64,000 nucleotides of DNA from Streptomyces sp. Alt3 (GTDB taxonomy: Bacteria > Actinomycetota > Actinomycetes > Streptomycetales > Streptomycetaceae), in NCBI RefSeq assembly GCF_030719215.1, contig NZ_CP120983.1, forward strand, positions 3,844,001 through 3,908,000, in the 5' to 3' direction. The notes under the pieces were generated by a model. The model searched no databases. It saw nothing but the letters and a program-made list of their open reading frames with translations, and had not been told where the DNA came from. Positions 42,743-50,367 of this stretch are shown here, piece after piece. The position numbers were made by a program, and so were the translations under genes. Every line of letters starts with the position of its first letter. The stretch's first letter is position 1.

Positions 42743-44337
42743 AGGGATCCACCCACCGCCGCTGCTACTGCCGAGACCCCAAGACCGGAAAGCCGCTCGG
42801 CAAGAAGTGCCCCAAGCTCGCCAGCCGCAAGCACGGCTCCTACTCCATACGCCAGGAACTCCCGCCCCGAGCCGACGGAACCCGCCGCTCCTTCAACCGC
42901 GCCGGCTACGAGACGTTGAAGGCCGCGCAAAGCGATCTGGACCACGTACGGGCCCTCATCGCCATCGCGGACTCGGACGATGATCACGACCTCGACCGGA
43001 TCGCGGAGTTGCTCGAACAGGTCGCCGATGAGAAAGCTCCCCTGCCCGACATCGAGGACACCCGCAGGCGGTTCAGGGCGGGCTTGGACCTGATCGGACG
43101 GCGCACGGTGGGTGAGTGGCTCGATCAGTGGCTTGCTGCGAAGAAGTCACGAAAGACGACACTCAACGGGTACGCCTCCCACATCCGGGTCCACCTGAAG
43201 CCCCGCATCGGCCATGTCCGTCTCGACCGTCTCAACGTCGGCCACCTGGTGGAGATGTACGACGGCATAGCCGACGCCAACGAGGTGATCCAGGCGGAGA
43301 ACCTCGAACGGCGCGAGCAGATCGCCAGGTGCAAGCCCAGCAGGCCCGGTCGTCCTGTCGCCTCCGAACGGGCACTGCTCGCCGTCGAACGGGCGAAGCT
43401 CGCCGAGATGAAGCCGTTCCGGAAGATCACCGGCCCAGCCACGCAACAGAGCATCCGGCGCACACTGCGAGCGGCCCTGAACGCGGCGATCGCGCAGCAG
43501 TTCATCACCTTCAACCCGGCCTCCCACGTCGAGCTGGAGTCCGGTAAGCGCCCGAAGCCGCTCCTCTGGACTGCGCAGCGAGTGGAGCGCTGGCGCGCCA
43601 CGGGTGAGCTGCCTTCGCCGGTGATGGTCTGGACGCCAGCTCAGTTCGGAACGTTCCTGGACGCAGCCGAATCCGACCGGCTCTATGTGCTCTTCCACCT
43701 CGTGGGTACCCGGGGTCTTCGCAGGGGCGAGGCCGTCGGTCAGAACTGGACGGACGTCGACCTGGACGCCGGCCTCATCACACCAGCTAAGGAGATCGTG
43801 GTCGACGGCTGGGACCCGTACGAGTCCGCTCCCAAGACGGACGGGAGTGCTGGCACGATCGCCCTGGACAGCGTCAACGTCGCTCTCCTGCGAGAGCACC
43901 ACAAGGCCATGCTGGAAGCCCGGGAGAAGTGGGACACCGCGTGGAAGGAGACCGGCAAGGTCTTCACTCGCGAGGACGGATCCTGGCTGCACCCGGAGAC
44001 GGTCTCCGAGACGTTCCGGCGCATTCTCGCCACCACGGATCTGCCGCCCATCACCCTGCGCGATCTACGCCACGTCGCGGCCACTCTCACCCATGGTGGG
44101 GGCGGCGATCTGCACACGATCAAGGAGACGCTGCGTCACTCCACGATCACGCTGACCTCTGACACGTACACGAGCCTGTTGCCCGAGGTGGACAAGGCTG
44201 CCGCAGAAGCCGCCGCCGCTCTGGTGCCACGTGCCCGTAAGGCCCCCTCCGTAGCGCCCGCCGTCGGTCCGCTCACGCAAGAGGGCGGTAAGGACGAAGC
44301 GCCTCGACCGGCAGAAGCCGGTCGCGGTGTCGCATGA
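42739..44337 (+). CDS. Tyrosine recombinase (integrase)
   Basis: The 532-residue protein has a Cys/Lys-rich arm-binding N-terminus (RRCYCRDPKTGKPLGKKCPK), a core-binding SAM-like domain (~115-280) and a catalytic domain (~300-505). Catalytic residues are seen in GTRGLRRGEAVG (Arg), LRDLRHVAATL (second Arg, the usual preceding His replaced by Arg), LRHSTITLTS (His) and SDTYTSLLPE (Tyr). The TTG start has GGAGG eight bases upstream and overlaps the XRE stop. It should recombine the element with the tRNA-Lys 3' end. The last codons carry a single arm-type site and a stem-loop, as in the relic near attR. Confidence 0.88.
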   Translation: MKGSTHRRCYCRDPKTGKPLGKKCPKLASRKHGSYSIRQELPPRADGTRRSFNRAGYETLKAAQSDLDHVRALIAIADSDDDHDLDRIAELLEQVADEKAPLPDIEDTRRRFRAGLDLIGRRTVGEWLDQWLAAKKSRKTTLNGYASHIRVHLKPRIGHVRLDRLNVGHLVEMYDGIADANEVIQAENLERREQIARCKPSRPGRPVASERALLAVERAKLAEMKPFRKITGPATQQSIRRTLRAALNAAIAQQFITFNPASHVELESGKRPKPLLWTAQRVERWRATGELPSPVMVWTPAQFGTFLDAAESDRLYVLFHLVGTRGLRRGEAVGQNWTDVDLDAGLITPAKEIVVDGWDPYESAPKTDGSAGTIALDSVNVALLREHHKAMLEAREKWDTAWKETGKVFTREDGSWLHPETVSETFRRILATTDLPPITLRDLRHVAATLTHGGGGDLHTIKETLRHSTITLTSDTYTSLLPEVDKAAAEAAAALVPRARKAPSVAPAVGPLTQEGGKDEAPRPAEAGRGVA

Positions 44338-44344
44338 ACCAACC

Positions 44345-44790
44345 CAGCATCCGCACAACAGTCCAGCGGCGAGGAAGGGCGGTGGCCCCTGGTCGTGGGT
44401 CACGGCGGAGATGTGCATGTCGATGCCAAGGGTGGCGGCGTGCTCAACGAGGTGCTGGCGGTAGCCGCCGTCGACCCAGGTCTTGCGGATACTGGCGCGC
44501 TCGACGGCGACACCCTCGATCACCGATGGCCTGCACCGAAGTCCTGCCCGCTCACGGCAGTGACCGGCACCCCGAGAAGTAGGCCGAGGGCGCCGAAGCA
44601 GATGCCCCGCTTGTGACCCGTGATCTTTACGCGGGTCGATTCCCGGTCGATGGGGAGACGTTGGCGGCGGTCTTGATGCTCTGGGAGTCGTGGGTTCGAA
44701 GGTGCGGCCTTCTGCTTGTCAGCAGTTGGCGTCCCAGGAGGCCGGTGAGCTGGTCGAAGTTGCCGTCGGTCACCGGAGCACCGTAGGCCA
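44345..44790 (-). pseudogene. Relic of an IS5-like transposase
   Basis: On the minus strand the pieces HDSQSIKTAANV, TRVKITGHKRGICFGALGLL and RKTWVDGGYRQHLVEHAATL-GID occur in order but in different frames. The N-terminal part and the final catalytic Glu region are missing. It abuts the integrase end, and the original right att site of that integrase may have been lost when this sequence inserted or recombined. Confidence 0.65.
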
Positions 44791-44880
44791 ATCTCTGCCC
44801 TCGAGCCTTCCGGCGGAGGTCCCTTCGTGATCAGGTGTAGCGCGTGGCAACTTCCTCCAGCTGCGATGTAAGAAGCGGTC

Positions 44881-45480
44881 GTGATGAGACATAAGCAAGG
44901 TGGAGGGGATGTGGACATCGCAGAAGATGAACAGCGCTTCACGGATCTGTACCGGGAGCACTACTCGGCAGTCGACGCGTTCGTGCGTCGGCGGGTCCGC
45001 GCAGATCAAGTGACGGACCTTGTGGCCGAGACCTTTCTCGTTGCATGGCGACGACTGGATGAGCTGCCTCGGTCAGCGGTCCTGCCTTGGCTGTATGGGG
45101 TCGCGAAGTACACCTTGGCCAACGCCTACCGGTCAGAAGAACGGCGCCTGCGTCTGGTCGAGTCGCTAGCCTCTCAGCCGCAGGCAGTGGTGGGCGACCA
45201 CAGCGAGGAAGTAGTTCACCGAGCCAGCGTGGCGGCGGCCTTCGATGAACTCAGTGACGCAGACCAGGAGGTCCTGCGCCTCACGCTTTGGGAGGACTTG
45301 ACAGCTTCACAAGCCGCCAAGGTTATGAGGTGCTCCGTGGCTACCTTCCAGGTTCGTCTGCACCGTGCACGGAAGAGACTGCGAGGGGCACTGGTACCTG
45401 TCTCAGCGGACAGAGGCCATGCGCAGTTCACGGGGTCACGGCAAACAAACGGAAGGAAACGAGGTGGCGGAGATGCGTGA
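44881..45480 (+). CDS. ECF-type RNA polymerase sigma factor
   Basis: The 199-residue protein has sigma region 2 at ~18-85 (FTDLYREHYSAVDAFVRRRV, DLVAETFLVAWRRLDELP). Region 4 lies at ~115-170 (LSDADQEVLRLTLWEDLTAS, ATFQVRLHRARKRL). It pairs with the overlapping downstream membrane protein, the usual sigma/anti-sigma arrangement. Possible starts are GTG 44881, ATG 44884 and GTG 44911; only the last has a strong but closely spaced GGAGG. Target genes may include the nearby inhibitor pair, though none was proven. Confidence 0.85.
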   Translation: MMRHKQGGGDVDIAEDEQRFTDLYREHYSAVDAFVRRRVRADQVTDLVAETFLVAWRRLDELPRSAVLPWLYGVAKYTLANAYRSEERRLRLVESLASQPQAVVGDHSEEVVHRASVAAAFDELSDADQEVLRLTLWEDLTASQAAKVMRCSVATFQVRLHRARKRLRGALVPVSADRGHAQFTGSRQTNGRKRGGGDA

Positions 45481-46462
45481 GATCGATGAAATCCTCCGGT
45501 CTCTGGACCAAGCGCGCGACAAGACGAAGCAGCCGGACGAAGCGGTACTGCGGCGAGTCCTGTCCGCGCCGCGCCCCCAGAAACCACGCCGGCGCTCACA
45601 GGCGACGAAGCGGAAGTGGACTCTGATCTCGGCGGCCACAGTCGCAACTGCCATCGCATTCGGGCTCGTCGTAACCAACATGCTCGGTGTCACCCCGCAG
45701 CCGGCGTACGCGGTAACACCTGCACCCCTCGCCTACCAGGCGAGTGACCAGTCTCCCGCTGCGGTGCTGGAGGAGATCGCGCAGCAGGTAGAAGGGCTGC
45801 CCGCCGACACCAGTTCAGGCGAGACAGAGCGATTCGTGCAGGAAAGCTGGTCGCTATCAACAAGGATTGACGGAATTCAGGTAACTTCGGCCGTAATTCC
45901 GGAGCGTCGGACGACCGTCAAGTACAAGGATGGCTCCAAAAAGTGGACCGTCCTGACTCAGAAGCCACAGTTCCAATCAGCCAAACAACGTGATGCTTGG
46001 GATAAATCTGGTTCCATCGGAGAAGATCCCGAGGAGTACTCAGGTTCCTCCGGGCCTGCCGACATGTCCGATGCGAGGAATCACGAGTCGCCTGTCACGC
46101 CCGAAGGTATGCGTAGTTGGCTCACCTTGGGGTACGAGACCGCCGGAGCCGGAGAGACGTTCGATTCCATTTCCGAGCGCTCGCTGGACCGTTCCTTCTC
46201 ACCCGAGCAGCGAGTGGCGCTCTTGCGTACCCTCAAGGACACACCCGGGATCACCTACCGAGGGCGTACAAAGGATCGTAGCGAGCGCACGGGGCAGGCA
46301 TTTTCAGTCCAGTCCACCTATGGTGGACTTCCGACGAAGCACACACTAATTTTCAACGAATCCACCGGCGAGGTCCTCGCCTACGAAGAGGAACTGACCG
46401 GAGATCCGGGCGCACTGAAGGTCAGGACCCCAGCGGTAATTCTGTATGTGACATATCTCTGA
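45464..46462 (+). CDS. Membrane-anchored partner of the ECF sigma factor (CU044_5270-like)
   Basis: The 332-residue protein has a ~45-residue cytoplasmic head (EIDEILRSLDQARDKTKQPD), one membrane span at ~52-72 (LISAATVATAIAFGLVVTNM) and a ~260-residue extracytoplasmic domain. This is the layout of anti-sigma-like proteins found after ECF genes in actinomycetes. No zinc-finger motif is visible, so anti-sigma action is inferred from position. The GTG at 45464 overlaps the sigma gene by 17 bases and follows GGAAGGAAA; ATG 45473 is an alternative. Confidence 0.75.
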   Translation: MAEMREIDEILRSLDQARDKTKQPDEAVLRRVLSAPRPQKPRRRSQATKRKWTLISAATVATAIAFGLVVTNMLGVTPQPAYAVTPAPLAYQASDQSPAAVLEEIAQQVEGLPADTSSGETERFVQESWSLSTRIDGIQVTSAVIPERRTTVKYKDGSKKWTVLTQKPQFQSAKQRDAWDKSGSIGEDPEEYSGSSGPADMSDARNHESPVTPEGMRSWLTLGYETAGAGETFDSISERSLDRSFSPEQRVALLRTLKDTPGITYRGRTKDRSERTGQAFSVQSTYGGLPTKHTLIFNESTGEVLAYEEELTGDPGALKVRTPAVILYVTYL

Positions 46463-46476
46463 CGTGCTTGCCCAAA

Positions 46477-46516
46477 AAGTGGCCGACCCGGACACCTCCG
46501 ACCGGATCGGCCACTT
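46477..46516. terminator. Bidirectional terminator
   Basis: AAGTGGCCGA and its perfect complement, with further pairing inside, lie between two convergent genes and can end both transcripts. The flanking A-run on the left gives a U-tract for the leftward transcript. Confidence 0.8.
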
Positions 46517-46518
46517 CC

Positions 46519-47196
46519 CTAGAAGTCGTAGGTCCAGAAACAATCCGCCTTATTGTCATCAGCGGCACCGACGTTAGAGGACCGACTGTGCTCTGCTTCA
46601 AGCCACAGGCGGATACCGCCGCCAACGGCCGAGCAACTCTGGTCACTTCCTGTCTTAGAGCGATTGCGTACGTCGATGGTCAGTCCGCCCTTGTTTGACC
46701 AGGATGACGTCTTGTTCTCGAACCCGTAGGCGGAGAAATATACCGGCGAATACGTATCTTTGCTCGCGTTCCATTGCAGGCGCCGGCCGCCGTAGTTCGT
46801 GTACTGGTAGAAGCAGTACCAGTCATTACCGAACGTCTCGGTCGGACAACTATCGGAAGCGGCTATGGACACGCCTGATTCAGGATCGACACCAGCGGGC
46901 TCTTCCTCCGTGGTGGAAAGCGGCAATCCAGCCACCTTCGCCTGCAACTTCTGCGCCGAGGCACTGCTTACCGGCGCCGCAGATTCACCCGGCAGGGGAA
47001 AGACCAAAATCGCCTCCCCACCATTCCACGCAATTTCGTTTCTGCTGATCTGAACACCACCCTCCGTCGTGGCAAGCACCTCATCAATCTCCTGCTGCAG
47101 CGCATCGGTCTCCGCTGCTCCCGCAGCCGAGATCGGCATAAGGCTGGCTGCCAGCATTCCAACAACTGCTATCGTCCGAAATCCGCGCACTCGCAT
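46519..47196 (-). CDS. Secreted peptidase-inhibitor-like protein, family I36 type (copy 1)
   Basis: The 225-residue precursor has a signal peptide (FRTIAVVGMLAASLMPISAA, cleavage near AAGA-A). A ~70-residue propeptide-like region follows. The C-terminal beta-rich domain has WYCFYQYTNYGGRRLQWN and ENKTSSWSNKGG, typical of I36 (SMPI-like) inhibitors with a crystallin-like fold and paired Cys. It may block metalloproteases. The middle of the gene is almost identical to the neighbouring copy, while both ends differ. GGAGGGGGAATT precedes the ATG. Codon use is clearly less GC-rich than the chromosome. Confidence 0.78.
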   Translation of the reverse strand: MRVRGFRTIAVVGMLAASLMPISAAGAAETDALQQEIDEVLATTEGGVQISRNEIAWNGGEAILVFPLPGESAAPVSSASAQKLQAKVAGLPLSTTEEEPAGVDPESGVSIAASDSCPTETFGNDWYCFYQYTNYGGRRLQWNASKDTYSPVYFSAYGFENKTSSWSNKGGLTIDVRNRSKTGSDQSCSAVGGGIRLWLEAEHSRSSNVGAADDNKADCFWTYDF

Positions 47197-47247
47197 AATT
47201 CCCCCTCCAGATAAGCACTGTAGAATTTTTCAGCCAATTTGACACAT

Positions 47248-47913
47248 TCAGCTGGTCCAGAAGCAATCCGCCTTATTGTCGAGACTTGCCGATACCGATG
47301 ATGCACGACTATGGGGAAGCTCCCTCCACAGCGCGATACCGTTACCTTCCCGGCAGCTGAGGTCATCCCCCGTCTTGGACCGATTCGCCACGGTGATGGT
47401 TTTGCCACCCTTGTTTGACCACGATGAAGTCTTATTCTCGAATCCGTAGTCAGAGAAATACACGGCGAAAGTGTGTGAATTGTTCCATTGCAGGCGCCGA
47501 CCGCCGTAGTTCGTGTACTGGTAGAAGCAGTACCAGTCATTACCGAACGTCTCGGTCGGACAACTGTCGGAAGCAGCTATGGACACACCTGATTCAGGAT
47601 CGACACCAGCGGGCTCTCCCTCCGTGGTGGAAAGCGGCAATCCAGCCACCTTCGCCTGCAACTTCTGCGCCGAGGCACTGCTTACCGGCGCCGCAGATTC
47701 ACCCGGCAGGGGAAAGACCAAAATCGCCTCCCCACCATTCCACGCAATTTCGTTTCTGCTGATCTGAACGCCACCCTCCGTCGTGGCAAGCACCTCATCA
47801 ATCTCCTGCTGCAGCACATCAGGCGCGTCGCCCTTCGCCTGCGCCTCTCCGATAGTTCCGAGAGCGAGTAGAACCGTGACTGCGACAGCTGTCGCCCGTG
47901 CGCTCCAGGACAT
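47248..47913 (-). CDS. Secreted peptidase-inhibitor-like protein, family I36 type (copy 2)
   Basis: The 221-residue precursor has a different signal peptide (SARATAVAVTVLLALGTIGE-AQA) from copy 1, but residues from ~30 to ~150 are nearly the same. The last ~60 residues diverge while keeping ENKTSSWSNKGG and the terminal DNKADCFW. GGAGGGG lies upstream of the ATG at 47913; longer frames are unlikely. It lies 51 bases upstream of copy 1 on the same strand, and copy 1 seems to have its own promoter in that gap. Target protease unknown. Confidence 0.78.
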   Translation of the reverse strand: MSWSARATAVAVTVLLALGTIGEAQAKGDAPDVLQQEIDEVLATTEGGVQISRNEIAWNGGEAILVFPLPGESAAPVSSASAQKLQAKVAGLPLSTTEGEPAGVDPESGVSIAASDSCPTETFGNDWYCFYQYTNYGGRRLQWNNSHTFAVYFSDYGFENKTSSWSNKGGKTITVANRSKTGDDLSCREGNGIALWRELPHSRASSVSASLDNKADCFWTS

Positions 47914-48286
47914 GCACCCCTCCACAAATTGTCGAACCTTCGTTCGTTTCACGTGAACTGATCTTGCCTCACTATGCGGGGGCACCATGAAGGAACGCGA
48001 TCAAACTTCACTACAAGACCACATTCGGAACCAATAGGTCCGCCCTACTGCGGCAGCAGCTCCGGGACCCAAAAGCCGCCTGCTTCGGTGTTGGCCGGGA
48101 CGAGGAGCGTCCGCAGAAGGGCGGTCTGGTGTTGGCTTCATCCAGCGTGTCGGTGAGCTGGTGGCTGCGAGTGGCCTTGCGGTCGGGGCCGCGTGTGCCC
48201 CGCTTCTTGCTCTCGGCGCGCATCCGACCGGCTCCGAGGGCGACTTCGATACCAGGAGGCCCTGGGGCCTCTACTCTGGGAGAAAC
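47914..48286. promoter_or_regulatory. Promoter region of the inhibitor pair and decayed sequence
   Basis: The first ~60 bases are AT-rich and hold the perfect palindrome TTCACGTGAA (47948-47957), a likely operator or promoter part for copy 2. The rest (48020-48286) is GC-rich, with a minus-strand frame of mixed composition that I cannot assign; it looks like decayed mobile DNA. Confidence 0.45.
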
Positions 48287-48430
48287 AGCGGGTGGAACGC
48301 TGGCATGCCACGGGTGGACTTCCCCCGCCGTCAATGGCCTGGACACCGATGCAGCTCAGGCAGAAGCCGCCGCCACTTTGGTGCCACGTGCCCGTAAGGC
48401 CCCCTCCATAGCACCCGCTGTCGGGCCGTC

Positions 48431-48451
48431 CGCTCACGCATCGCTCACGCA
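48431..48451. repeat. Tandem arm-type sites, right end
   Basis: Two CGCTCACGCA copies spaced by one base, identical to those at 29163-29183, lie inside the integrase relic, 90 bases from the attR core. A single copy remains in the intact integrase gene at 44270-44279. Confidence 0.6.
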
Positions 48452-48469
48452 AGAGCCCCGGAACGACGA

Positions 48470-48503
48470 AGCGCCCCGACCGGATGAAGCCAGTCGAGGC
48501 GCT
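48470..48503. terminator. Element-borne stem-loop downstream of tRNA-Lys
   Basis: AGCGCCCCGAC pairs with GTCGAGGCGCT, with one G-T pair. It lies at the place where the chromosomal terminator stood before integration and overlaps the last codons of the integrase relic. It probably terminates tRNA-Lys transcription now. Confidence 0.55.
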
Positions 48504-48541
48504 AAGTAGCAGGTCAGACGGGGTTTCCCCTCCCTGCACCA

Positions 48542-48588
48542 GGTAGGCCGTGTGGGACTCGAACCCACAACCAACGGATTAAAAGTCC
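48542..48588. repeat. Right attachment site (attR core) within tRNA-Lys
   Basis: These 47 bases are identical to 29003-29049 and form the 3' half of the intact tRNA-Lys gene. The element therefore regenerated a functional tRNA on insertion. Confidence 0.93.
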
Positions 48589-48617
48589 GCTGCTCTGACC
48601 AATTGAGCTAACGGCCC
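48544..48617 (-). tRNA. tRNA-Lys (TTT)
   Basis: A complete cloverleaf folds, with acceptor stem GGGCCGT/ACGGCCT, anticodon TTT in CGGACTTTTAATCCG and a normal T loop GTTCGAG. CCA is not encoded. Its 3' half is the integration target. Confidence 0.94.
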
Positions 48618-48709
48618 CGGATCGATCACCCCCCGAGCATAGCCGCCCCGGGCCCGGCAGCCGATCGGGTATCGGTACCGGGCCCTGTCGTGGCCGGAGG
48701 CGGGGCCGT

Positions 48710-50266
48710 TCAGCCCGTGGATTCGTCCGTGATCGTGCGCTTGTGATCGGCCGCGGTCGGCCTGAGGAACCAGTGCCGGGCCGAGACCAGCCACCACACG
48801 GTGGCGAAGCCGAGCACCACCAGCACCGCCAGCGGGGCGTAGTTGAAGCTCTCCCAGGTGACCGGGGACACCTGGGGCAGCATGAAGAGCACCGTGATGA
48901 CCCCGACCCAGGTCACCGCGACGATCCCGATGGGCCGGGACCAGCGGCCCAGGTGCCAGGGGCCCCGGACGAAGTCGTCACCGCGCAGCAGCCTGAGCAG
49001 CGTGGGGATGACGTAGGCGATGTAGAGACCGATGACCGCGATGGACGTCACGGCGGCGTACGCGGTGACGTTGATCAGGTACGGGAGGCCGAGGGCCAGG
49101 GCACCCAGAGCGGCCAGCCAGACCGCCGCGACAGGTGTTCTGGTGCGGGGGCTGACCGTGTGCCAGACGCGGGAGAAGGGCAGCGCCCCGTCGCGGGAGA
49201 AGGCGTAGATCATGCGGCTGTTGGCGGTCACGGAGGCCATCCCGCAGAAGAGCTGCGCCCCGATCACGACGAGCAGCAGGAGCTTGCCCGTGGTGGCGCC
49301 GAGCGCGTCCAACAGGATCTGCGCGGGAGGGGCTCCGGTCGGGGAGTTCAGGGCGCCGTCGTACGACTGGATGGCGTAGGTGAAGCCCAGCAGGAGCACG
49401 AACCCGGCGATCCAGGACGTCCAGATGGACTGCACGATGCCGCGCGGGCCCGCCACGGCCGCGTCGTGGGTCTCCTCCGTCATATGGGCGGAGGCGTCGT
49501 ACCCGGTGAAGGTGTACTGCGCCATCAGCAGGCCGATCATCACGACGTAGAAGCCGCTGCCCCAGCCGGTGTTGTTGACGAACTCGGTGAAGACGTACGA
49601 CGCCGACTGGTGCGAGTCCGGCACGAAGGTGAGCGCGCCCACGATGACGGCGACCCCGACCACGTGCCACCACACGCTGACGTTGTTGAGGAACGCGACG
49701 ATGCCGACACCGAACGTGTTCAGCAGGCCGTGGAGGATCAGGATCGCCGCGAAGAGCAGGATCGTACGACCGGGGGTGACCTCGAAGCCGAACTGGAGGT
49801 TCAGGTAGGCCCCGAGGAAGGACGCGGCCCCGAAGTCGATGCCGGCGGTGACGGCGACCTGTCCGAGCACGTTGAACCAGCCGGCGAACCAGGCCCACGC
49901 GGCCGCCGAACGCGGCGGGGCGAGGCGGTGGGCCCAGAAGTACAGGCCGGCGGAGGTCGGATACGCCGAACAGATCTCCGCCATGGCGAGACCGACGAAC
50001 AGTGTCATCAGCCCGACGCCGACCCAGCCCCAGGTGATGACGGCGGGCCCGCCGGTGTTCATGCCGAAGAGGTACAGCGTCAGGCAGCCGGAGAGCACCG
50101 AGATGATCGTGAAGGAGACCGCGTAGTTGGAGAAGGCGGACATCCGGCGCGCGAGCACCTGGGTGTAGCCGAGTTCGGCCAGCCGTTCCTCGTCGGAGAG
50201 GGCGGCCGAGGAGCGTGGGAGGGCGTCCGGTGGTGGCTCGGCGGACACCGCTTCGTCGTTTGTCAT
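48710..50266 (-). CDS. APC-family amino acid permease
   Basis: The 518-residue protein has about twelve hydrophobic segments. Family motifs include SFTIISVLSGCLTLYLFGMN (helix 1 region), GWVGVGLMTLFVGLAMAEIC and SAYPTSAGLYFWAHRLAPP. This pattern fits the amino-acid/GABA-type permeases (ACT family) that take up amino acids or gamma-aminobutyrate. The start at 50266 follows GGGGAC; an upstream start is less likely. Monocistronic. Specific substrate not predictable. Confidence 0.87.
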   Translation of the reverse strand: MTNDEAVSAEPPPDALPRSSAALSDEERLAELGYTQVLARRMSAFSNYAVSFTIISVLSGCLTLYLFGMNTGGPAVITWGWVGVGLMTLFVGLAMAEICSAYPTSAGLYFWAHRLAPPRSAAAWAWFAGWFNVLGQVAVTAGIDFGAASFLGAYLNLQFGFEVTPGRTILLFAAILILHGLLNTFGVGIVAFLNNVSVWWHVVGVAVIVGALTFVPDSHQSASYVFTEFVNNTGWGSGFYVVMIGLLMAQYTFTGYDASAHMTEETHDAAVAGPRGIVQSIWTSWIAGFVLLLGFTYAIQSYDGALNSPTGAPPAQILLDALGATTGKLLLLVVIGAQLFCGMASVTANSRMIYAFSRDGALPFSRVWHTVSPRTRTPVAAVWLAALGALALGLPYLINVTAYAAVTSIAVIGLYIAYVIPTLLRLLRGDDFVRGPWHLGRWSRPIGIVAVTWVGVITVLFMLPQVSPVTWESFNYAPLAVLVVLGFATVWWLVSARHWFLRPTAADHKRTITDESTG

Positions 50267-50367
50267 GTCCCCAGCGATGCCCTCGCCGGGGTCACGGCAT
50301 GCGCCGACGGGCACGCGTAACACCGGCCGGGGCCGGTGTTACGCGTGCTTGGGACCGTTCTCCCCGG

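Larger units (their letters stand above)
48287..48509 (+). pseudogene. Integrase relic with internal deletion
   Basis: Positions 48287-48358 match the intact integrase gene at about 43574-43646. Positions 48356-48509 match 44206-44337, including the ARKAP and DEAPRP segments, so roughly 555 bases are missing at the joint CAGCTCAG/GCAGAAGCC. The 5' part is also gone. Unlike the intact gene it still abuts the att site and has the double arm-type repeat. It must derive from a second, related integrase. Confidence 0.75.
29003..48588. mobile_element. Integrated mobilizable element (IME-like) in tRNA-Lys
   Basis: The ends are a 47-base direct repeat: a fragment of the tRNA-Lys gene at the left and the 3' part of the intact gene at the right. 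Between them lie an excisionase-like protein, an integrase, a relaxase, MobC, DUF2637 and DUF3631 replication/transfer proteins and cargo. Unlike typical actinomycete AICEs, no FtsK/TraB translocase is present, so transfer would need a helper. An integrase relic and an IS relic at the right suggest accretion of two elements. Total between repeats is about 19.5 kb. Confidence 0.9.
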
